A stretch of DNA of 18,831 bases from Bacillota bacterium (lineage in GTDB: Bacteria; Bacillota; Clostridia; Christensenellales; Borkfalkiaceae). Each line of letters begins with the position of its first letter. The stretch's first letter is position 1. Made by a program: the position numbers and the translations under genes. This document shows positions 13,672 through 18,831 of this stretch, in pieces. The DNA lies in contig QAKE01000026.1 in assembly GCA_003343995.1 (NCBI GenBank), positions 1 to 18,831 on the forward strand, read 5' to 3'. The notes under the pieces were generated by a model that was not told the origin of the DNA, searched no databases, and was given only the letters and a program-made list of their open reading frames with translations.

Positions 13672-15711
13672 TTATACCTTTCGTTTGAAAATACGAATTC
13701 CATACGGCGGGAGTTCCGCCGTATCCGAAGTTACGCCTGTTTCCATATCCGTATAACGCACCCCCAACGAAATACCTTTTACTTCGCGTTCGGAATAGTT
13801 CTCCGCAAACAGATATTCCGTTTCGCCGTCCGTGCGTTTATGCGCCGTTACGCCGTATAAAAATCCGCCTCTCGGCGCAGGAATCGCCCCTTCTATATGC
13901 AACTGACTTACAATATTTTGCAAAGCTTCTTTTTGGAAATCCCCGCAATCTCGAAACGCTTGGTAATACGCCTTGCCCTTTCCGTATTCATTGCAGGTCA
14001 ACGCCGGCATCCCGCTATAAAAATCTTTTGCATAGGTCGCTAAAACCGCCGCGCCGCTACTATGTATCAATTCGCAAAAATCTTTTGCGGCATACTTTTT
14101 CCCGTTATAGGAAACTTCGCCGAAATAATCGTCGGGAAGGCTGTCCGTTTCTTCATTCCATATCCCGAAAACGTCTTTAAGCCGATCGGCGGGGAAACCG
14201 CCCAAATGACAAAGGTCCGTTCCGTCCACCATACCCAACATATACGTTGCATACAACGTACCGCCGTTATTTACGTAATCGCTCAACCGTTCTACGGTAT
14301 CTTTATCCGCCATATACAACATAGGCGCGACCACCAGATCGTAAGCGGACAAATCGCTGTGCGCGTTGACAAAATCTACCGATACGGCATTTTCCCAGAA
14401 CGTTTTATAATATGCCCGACACGTTTCATTGTATTTTTTTCCCGATTTGAACCCCAAACAATCATTAAGCGCCCACATGTTTTCCCAATCATACATCAAT
14501 GCGACCTTGGAATCGACCAACGTTCCCGCCACTTCGTCGATGATTTTTAATCTTCTGCCCGTTTCCGAAATCGCCTTAAAAATACGCGTTTGGTTCGTTC
14601 CCGCATGATCGACCACCGCACCGTGGAATTTTTCCAACGAGCCACGGCTCTTCCGCCATTGGAAATACTGCACGGAATCGCCGCCGTGAGCGATCGTCTG
14701 CAAGCTCTGCAGCGTATCCATATCGGGACGCTTCAACATATTGACGGATTTCCAGTTTGCGCACCCCGGCGCACTTTCCATCAACAGGTACGGGCGTTGT
14801 TTCATAGAACGATACAAATCGTGCAAAAACGCCGTTTCCGACGCCACTTGCGTTTGTTCTTTTACGTGCCAATCGGGATAGGAATCCCACGAAACAAAAT
14901 CCAAGTGTTCCGCGATTTTCCAATGATTCAAATCGTATTGCCAAGCCACGAAATTATGCGTTACGGGAATATCTGAACCGCTACGCACCGCTGCAATCTC
15001 CGTTTTCATAAAGTCAATCGTTTGCGCCGTGGTAAACCTGCGCCAATCCAAATTCAAACCGTGTAACCGCGAATCCGTTAAATCGGCAGGCGCCTCGATT
15101 TCTTCAAAGTTATTAAAACGATGGCTCCAAAAGGTCGCCCAATACGCTTTGTTTAATTTTTCTATATCATTATCGTATTTCTTACGCAAAAATTCTCTAA
15201 ACGCATTTTGACAAAGCGGGCAATAGCACGTTCCGCCGTATTCATTGGATATATGCCACGCCGCCACGGCAGGATGCTTGCCGTAACGCAGGGAAAGTCT
15301 TTTGTTCATTTGCGTTATCTTTTCACGGTAAACGGGCGAAGTAAAACAATGATTGTGCCGATCGTCGAAATGCTCTCTCCTGCCGTCATTTCTGACTCTT
15401 AACACTTCGGGATATTTATTCGCCATCCATCTGGGTTTTCCGCCGGACGGCGTCGCAAGAATAACCCTTCCGCCGTTTTTATAAATTTTTTCGATGATTT
15501 CGTCAAGGAAAGAAAAATCGTATTCCCCTTCTTTGGGTTCAAGCACCGCCCACGAAAAGATGCCCACGGTCATTTCGTTGCAATTCGCTTCTTGCATAAG
15601 CCGCATATCCGCTTCCCAGATGACATCCTTCACGTCCATCCATTGTTCAGGGTTATAATCGCCGCCGTGCAATAAATGCGGGAATTTTTCGTTTACGTAT
15701 TTTCTTTGCAT
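13672..15711 (-). CDS. Beta-galactosidase, glycoside hydrolase family 42
   Basis: A 679-residue protein with no signal peptide, so cytoplasmic, and of normal GH42 length. The TIM-barrel opening HGGDYNPEQW (residues 15-24) is diagnostic. The acid/base is Glu157 in AWHISNEYGG and the nucleophile is Glu312 in LLMESAPG, both by family motif. Cysteines 122, 162, 164 and 167 (C, then C-x-C-x2-C) match the zinc-site pattern known in the Thermus enzyme. After the barrel, a segment around residues 400-600 fits the trimerisation domain, and the C-terminus (ELPPYGIRIFKRK) fits the small beta-domain. The enzyme releases terminal beta-linked galactose from oligosaccharides, here presumably those brought in by the adjacent transporter. 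The AAGGGGG ribosome site lies 6 bases before the ATG. The oxidoreductase gene ends 37 bases upstream, in the same orientation. Confidence 0.95.
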   Translation of the reverse strand: MQRKYVNEKFPHLLHGGDYNPEQWMDVKDVIWEADMRLMQEANCNEMTVGIFSWAVLEPKEGEYDFSFLDEIIEKIYKNGGRVILATPSGGKPRWMANKYPEVLRVRNDGRREHFDDRHNHCFTSPVYREKITQMNKRLSLRYGKHPAVAAWHISNEYGGTCYCPLCQNAFREFLRKKYDNDIEKLNKAYWATFWSHRFNNFEEIEAPADLTDSRLHGLNLDWRRFTTAQTIDFMKTEIAAVRSGSDIPVTHNFVAWQYDLNHWKIAEHLDFVSWDSYPDWHVKEQTQVASETAFLHDLYRSMKQRPYLLMESAPGCANWKSVNMLKRPDMDTLQSLQTIAHGGDSVQYFQWRKSRGSLEKFHGAVVDHAGTNQTRIFKAISETGRRLKIIDEVAGTLVDSKVALMYDWENMWALNDCLGFKSGKKYNETCRAYYKTFWENAVSVDFVNAHSDLSAYDLVVAPMLYMADKDTVERLSDYVNNGGTLYATYMLGMVDGTDLCHLGGFPADRLKDVFGIWNEETDSLPDDYFGEVSYNGKKYAAKDFCELIHSSGAAVLATYAKDFYSGMPALTCNEYGKGKAYYQAFRDCGDFQKEALQNIVSQLHIEGAIPAPRGGFLYGVTAHKRTDGETEYLFAENYSEREVKGISLGVRYTDMETGVTSDTAELPPYGIRIFKRKV

Positions 15712-15748
15712 GTTTCCCCCTTCTTATGTAGTTTCGGTAATATTTAAC

Positions 15749-17023
15749 TCAATTAACCTTTACCAAGACATTTTCTTTACGGCTGCGTTCCGCCGCATAA
15801 ACGCATTCGTGTCCGTTAACGGAATCTATGATATCCGTCGCCGCAATACTTGCCTTTTCGCCTTGCATACGTTTAACCATATCGCGTATTAACCCTATGT
15901 CGCCGCCGCCGTGACTGACGTTTCGATCGACAGATTTGCTTACGTCTATTTCCTCTTGCGTATAACCGCTTGTTTTAAAGTCAAATTTGCGAACAACAAA
16001 TTTATTGCTTTCAAAAAACCCTTCGATTTCCCCTTTCGTACCGATAATATGTATCTTTCTTCCCGCACGGGGTACGGCGGAAATCATGGAATGGAACGCC
16101 GTTGAACCGTTCTTGAATTTCAGCATTACGCCTTGATGGTCTACGAGATCCGAACCCGTTTTATACGCGCACACGCCCATCGGATCATTTGTTTTCAGCG
16201 CTTCGAGTTTTTCTTCCAAAGTAATTTCGTCGTGCTTTTTCTTAATCAACGGGAAACTGTAATGCGGAAACCAATCGTTATCCACATATAAGGACTTCGC
16301 GCTGAATTGACACGTATCGATATGCGGACACCCCAAATAACATCTTTCCGTACTGTCTTTAGGGGCGTTTTCGGGCAATATAAAATTCCTTCCGCCGTAG
16401 CTCACGACCTCGACCGGCATCGTTTGATTGTTCAGCCAACAAATCAAATCGATATCGTGACAGCACTTTGCAAGAAGCATACCGCTTCCGCAAACGGATT
16501 CTTTGTTCCATTTGCCACGAATATAAGAGGAGGAACTATGGCTGATACCAACAAGCTCGCTCGTTTCCATATGCATGATATCGCCGACTACGCCGTCTAA
16601 TATCGCCTGTTTAATCGCGCCGTAAAAAGGAGTATACCGCAGCACGTGCCCTACCATAATAATACGCCGTCTTGCCTCGGCTATCGACTTTAATTCCTGC
16701 AGTTCTTTTGAATTATTAACAATAGGTTTCTCTAACAAAAGATGATAATCTTGCAGCAGCAACGCCTTACTCTGTTCGTAATGAAGCTGATCCATTGTCG
16801 CAACGATTGCAAAATCTGCAATTTTCCCCTTTGCGATCAAATCCTCAAAATTGCTCAAACATTGCTCGTCATCCAAATTAAACTTTTCTTTCGCCAATTT
16901 TAAACGAAATACATCCGGATCGACAACCGCTTCGATCTTCAATTCCTCAGAATTCTTTATCGCATAATCCGCATAAACCGAGCCTCGATCTCCATATCCA
17001 ACAACAACCGCTTTAATTTGCAT
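15749..17023 (-). CDS. Gfo/Idh/MocA family NAD(P)-dependent oxidoreductase
   Basis: A 424-residue cytoplasmic protein from the ATG chosen here. It has an N-terminal Rossmann fold with VGYGDRG (residues 8-14), the LLLEKP motif at 95-100 holding the conserved Lys99, and KCCHDIDLICW at 186-196 with the likely catalytic His189. A cysteine cluster, C228-x3-C232-x5-C238 followed by FSAKSLY, plus Cys285 in MGVCAYKTGSDLVDHQ, marks a subfamily I recall having such cysteines, perhaps a metal site (inference). Members oxidise or reduce sugars, cyclitols or their derivatives. It is first in the locus, divergent from the AraC gene. The longer reading from a GTG at 17047 was not used, because AAGAGG lies about 8 bases before the ATG at 17021-17023 and the GTG falls at the predicted transcription start. 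Confidence 0.93.
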   Translation of the reverse strand: MQIKAVVVGYGDRGSVYADYAIKNSEELKIEAVVDPDVFRLKLAKEKFNLDDEQCLSNFEDLIAKGKIADFAIVATMDQLHYEQSKALLLQDYHLLLEKPIVNNSKELQELKSIAEARRRIIMVGHVLRYTPFYGAIKQAILDGVVGDIMHMETSELVGISHSSSSYIRGKWNKESVCGSGMLLAKCCHDIDLICWLNNQTMPVEVVSYGGRNFILPENAPKDSTERCYLGCPHIDTCQFSAKSLYVDNDWFPHYSFPLIKKKHDEITLEEKLEALKTNDPMGVCAYKTGSDLVDHQGVMLKFKNGSTAFHSMISAVPRAGRKIHIIGTKGEIEGFFESNKFVVRKFDFKTSGYTQEEIDVSKSVDRNVSHGGGDIGLIRDMVKRMQGEKASIAATDIIDSVNGHECVYAAERSRKENVLVKVN

Positions 17024-17053
17024 ATCAAAACCTCTTAAAAATTGCACATTATT

Positions 17054-17082
17054 ATTTTACCATGACAATATGCATTTTTCCA
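17054..17082 (-). promoter_or_regulatory. Candidate sigma-A promoter of the glycan operon
   Basis: On the minus strand TGGAAA (17077-17082) and TAAAAT (17054-17059) are separated by 17 bases. The -10 is good and the -35 is weak, which suits a promoter needing an activator such as the divergent AraC protein. Transcription would begin near 17047, about 24 bases before the ATG. No obvious AraC half-sites could be named by eye. Confidence 0.5.
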
Positions 17083-17124
17083 CACGTACATCTATACTTC
17101 TATCTCATTTTTCCATTTCTTTTG

Positions 17125-17153
17125 TTGACATCCTCGCAAATCTTTGCTACAAT
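17125..17153 (+). promoter_or_regulatory. Near-consensus sigma-A promoter of the AraC-family gene
   Basis: TTGACA (17125-17130), 17 bases, then TACAAT (17148-17153): an almost perfect vegetative promoter. Transcription would start near 17160, only about 12 bases before the ATG at 17172, just ahead of or within the AAGGA ribosome site. This rules out the upstream in-frame ATG at 17070 as the normal start. The consensus quality suggests steady expression of the regulator. Confidence 0.85.
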
Positions 17154-17171
17154 CAATGCAAGGAATTATTT

Positions 17172-17987
17172 ATGATATCTACATTTTACGAGTATGCAGC
17201 AGATCAAAACGACTATTTTTTTAGCTGGAGGTTCCCAAGGAACTACACCCCGCCGCACTTTCATAAGGCTTTAGAAATTATTTATTGCGTCAAAGGCTCG
17301 ATGCGTTTATTCATCGACCAACAATATTACATCTTAAAAGAAAACGATATGTGTTTTATCCCAAGCCTTACCGTTCACTCCAATTGCTATTTAGATGACG
17401 ACAATGTAATTCACTCCTTTCTTTTTGCACATAATTTCCTTCACGATTTTGAAAAAACATTCCCCAAAAAAAGCCTGCCCTTTTTATTGCAAGAAACCGA
17501 AAAAAATAAGATTTTTTACAACGATTTAATGGATATGTTTAATACCTATTCTTCCTACGACTATAAAGGAAGCAATATTCCTTTTATGCAGCGGCAAGCG
17601 TTGATTAACAATCTTTTACTGAAATTAACGACAATGTATCCGCTTGTTGAAATTTCCGAAGTAAAGGAAAACCAAATTGTCATCGATATTCTGAAATTTA
17701 TCGACCTTAATTATCGTGAAGAATTGACTTTATCCACCGTTGCAAAGCATTTCCATTATGTACCGAAATACTTTTCTGCTTTCTTCAAAAAACACGTAGG
17801 TTGTACGTTTGTAGAATACGTACAAAACCTTCGTATTCAAAACATACTTCTGCAAATGGACGACCCTAACAATAAGAAATCGACAACCGTATTGGCGTTT
17901 GAAAACGGTTTTAACAGCCTTGCAACATTTTACCGCGCATTAAAGAAGGCAAGAAACACCGGTCCCCTCATGTTTATCGAAAAATAG
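17172..17987 (+). CDS. AraC-family transcriptional regulator
   Basis: A 271-residue DNA-binding regulator from the chosen start. The N-terminal half is a cupin-type sugar-sensing domain: PPHFHKALEIIYCVKG, then DQQYYILKENDMCFIPS. The C-terminal hundred residues hold two helix-turn-helix motifs. The first is ELTLSTVAKHFHYVPKYFSA, and the second is AFENGFNSLATFYRALKK followed by ARNTGPLMF, matching the GFxxxSxFxRxFKK signature with a slightly unusual ending. The start at 17172 is preferred over an in-frame ATG 34 codons upstream, because AAGGA precedes it at good spacing and the promoter lies between the two. It faces away from the glycan locus and shares a 148-base intergenic region with it, so it most likely controls that operon in response to a sugar. 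The ligand is unknown. Confidence 0.94.
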   Translation: MISTFYEYAADQNDYFFSWRFPRNYTPPHFHKALEIIYCVKGSMRLFIDQQYYILKENDMCFIPSLTVHSNCYLDDDNVIHSFLFAHNFLHDFEKTFPKKSLPFLLQETEKNKIFYNDLMDMFNTYSSYDYKGSNIPFMQRQALINNLLLKLTTMYPLVEISEVKENQIVIDILKFIDLNYREELTLSTVAKHFHYVPKYFSAFFKKHVGCTFVEYVQNLRIQNILLQMDDPNNKKSTTVLAFENGFNSLATFYRALKKARNTGPLMFIEK

Positions 17988-18050
17988 GTTATCTGCCGCG
18001 TATTCGTTACTGCTCCGCCACGCGCAACGTAAACTTTCTTCTATTAAAAA

Positions 18051-18082
18051 CATACCTGCCGTCGATCACGACGGCAGGTATG
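18051..18082 (-). terminator. Intrinsic terminator of the 141-residue gene
   Basis: CATACCTGCCGTCG and CGACGGCAGGTATG form a perfect 14-bp stem with a 4-base loop. On the minus strand the stem is followed directly by TTTTTAATAG, a good U-tract. It lies 32 bases after the stop of the 141-residue gene. On the plus strand it lies 63 bases after the AraC-family stop but lacks a U-run there, so it may serve that gene less well. Confidence 0.88.
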
Positions 18083-18114
18083 CCTAACTTATATTCACAT
18101 TTCAAGTGAAAAAA

Positions 18115-18540
18115 TTAAATACATTTATATTTCCATTTTGAATAATCCGGTAATTTTTCTTCTAAAATCAGATTTTCAAAAAATCGATAGACTTCCTGAA
18201 AATCGGAAGTTTGGTACTGATAAAACTCCAATTTTCCGTCTTCCCTATAAGTAGATAAATTAAGCAGAAAATTATTTATTTTTACTTTACGGGAAAGGAA
18301 TTTATATTTTATGAAATGAAATACTTCAAGTTCATCAAATCCGGATATTCGGGGGTCCATATTTACTATTATAGGTACACGTTCCTTACTAGCGGTATCG
18401 AATGCCTTTTTAAGTTTAAAAAATTGCTCCGATAAGTCGTAAAAATTGCATAATTCCCGATTACCGCTCGGTATTCCCAATTCTTTACATTCATCCAAAT
18501 ATGTTTCTTCAAAACGATAATAAAAATTCACTTTTTCCAT
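18115..18540 (-). CDS. Hypothetical protein, 141 residues
   Basis: A complete small gene with its own ribosome site (AGGGGTG a few bases before the ATG) and a strong terminator after it, so probably a single-gene transcript. The protein has no signal peptide or long hydrophobic stretch and is likely cytoplasmic. It is rich in aromatic and charged residues, opens MEKVNFYYRFEETYLDEC, has a strand-like core (ERVPIIVNMDPR) and ends LPDYSKWKYKCI. I do not recognise the family. A hairpin with a U-rich tail sits 20 bases upstream of the start, which suggests leader-level control or an upstream transcript ending there. The base composition is A+T-rich, like the left end of the window and unlike the glycan locus. 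Confidence 0.8.
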   Translation of the reverse strand: MEKVNFYYRFEETYLDECKELGIPSGNRELCNFYDLSEQFFKLKKAFDTASKERVPIIVNMDPRISGFDELEVFHFIKYKFLSRKVKINNFLLNLSTYREDGKLEFYQYQTSDFQEVYRFFENLILEEKLPDYSKWKYKCI

Positions 18541-18560
18541 GTATTCACCCCTAAAACTAA

Positions 18561-18592
18561 ACCAACCGAACCTTTTTCGGGGTCCGGTTGGT
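18561..18592 (-). terminator. Terminator-like hairpin in the leader of the 141-residue gene
   Basis: ACCAACCG (18561-18568) pairs with CGGTTGGT (18585-18592). After one mismatch three more pairs form (18570-18572 with 18581-18583), leaving an 8-base loop. On the minus strand the stem is followed by TTAGTTTTAG, a U-rich tail, and then the ribosome site and ATG. It could be an attenuator of the 141-residue gene or the terminator of a transcript coming from beyond it. I see no competing anti-terminator arm with confidence. Confidence 0.6.
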
Positions 18593-18764
18593 CTATATTT
18601 GGCTGCGGGAGTGAAACCTAAATTGAATAAATGTCATCTATGTAAAAAATTTGTTTCCCGCCCTAAGTATGCTAAGTTGAAAAATAGCGTTACCCGCCCA
18701 GACAAATTTTTTCTTTGCAAAAACATATCAGTAATATACTGTGAATTTCACCTCTTTTGACGAC
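18593..18764. other. Gene-free stretch
   Basis: No gene is accepted here. A 73-codon frame on the plus strand (18539-18760) overlaps two hairpins and has no ribosome site. On the minus strand any promoter of the 141-residue gene should lie here; A/T-rich blocks such as TTTTTTACA are present, but I cannot fix a -35/-10 pair. Confidence 0.5.
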
Positions 18765-18831
18765 AGGACATGTGCTTGTCATAGACAAGTGGCGTCGCGC
18801 TGCGCGCTCCGCCACGACAAGCACACGTCCT
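18765..18831. repeat. Large imperfect palindrome at the window end
   Basis: AGGACATGTGCTTGTC (18765-18780) pairs with GACAAGCACACGTCCT (18816-18831) at 15 of 16 positions. Inside, GTGGCG (18789-18794) pairs with CGCCAC (18810-18815) after an 8-base bulge, and the apex holds GCGCTGCGC. A smaller alternative hairpin (CTTGTC, ATA, GACAAG) uses the left arm. It is much richer in G+C than its surroundings and may continue past the window. This is the look of a repeated extragenic palindrome or a small non-coding RNA element; which of these is unknown. Confidence 0.75.

Noticed and set aside
17070..17171. A 34-codon N-terminal extension of the AraC-family protein
   Set aside because: The promoter TTGACA-17-TACAAT and the ribosome site both lie downstream of that ATG.
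18539..18760. A 73-codon plus-strand frame with a C-x2-C pair (KCHLCKKF)
   Set aside because: It starts inside the start codon region of the opposite gene, crosses a terminator-like hairpin and has no ribosome site.
1..18831. CRISPR arrays, tRNA or rRNA genes, transposases, integrases and phage genes
   Set aside because: I looked for spaced short repeats, cloverleaf ends and recombinase motifs and saw none. The only long repeat is the intragenic duplication at 2195-3389.

Overview
The window reads as part of a low-to-moderate GC Firmicutes (Clostridia-type) chromosome, probably from a gut-type organism. The grounds are Gram-positive style lipoproteins, strong AAGGAGG-type ribosome sites, a CUT1 sugar ABC transporter with no ATPase gene of its own, and large modular secreted glycan proteins. 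The genus cannot be fixed from the sequence alone.

Layout. (1) Bases 1-1537, plus strand: the last 22 codons of an unidentified gene, a small nitroreductase and a 7-bladed propeller lactonase; this part looks more A+T-rich than what follows. (2) Bases 1538-2071: a probable gene remnant and a 70-residue acidic lipoprotein, both on the minus strand. (3) Bases 2186-17023, minus strand: a compact glycan-utilisation locus. In transcription order it holds a Gfo/Idh/MocA oxidoreductase, a cytoplasmic GH42 beta-galactosidase, a solute-binding lipoprotein, two permeases, a GH43 lipoprotein with a C-terminal discoidin-like domain, a 976-residue lipoprotein with a CBM9-like domain, a 58-residue protein, and a 729-residue secreted protein with a duplicated domain. 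(4) Bases 17172-17987, plus strand: a divergent AraC-family regulator with a near-consensus promoter. (5) Bases 17988-18831: an unknown 141-residue protein between two hairpins, then a gene-free end closing in a large imperfect palindrome.

How the genes could work together (inference): the CBM9-like lipoprotein and the duplicated-domain protein bind polysaccharide outside the cell, the GH43 lipoprotein trims it there, the ABC transporter imports the oligosaccharides with a shared ATPase encoded elsewhere, GH42 removes terminal galactose inside, and the oxidoreductase handles a released or modified sugar. GH42 with GH43 suggests a galactose- and perhaps arabinose-containing plant glycan such as arabinogalactan or pectin side chains, but the substrate is not proven by the sequence. 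The AraC protein probably senses the sugar and acts in the 148-base divergent intergenic region.

The least explained items are the 58-residue protein whose C-terminus resembles that of the neighbouring 976-residue lipoprotein, the mosaic tandem duplication in the 729-residue protein, two overlapping palindromes between the GH42 and binding-protein genes, and a hairpin with a U-rich tail directly upstream of the 141-residue gene.
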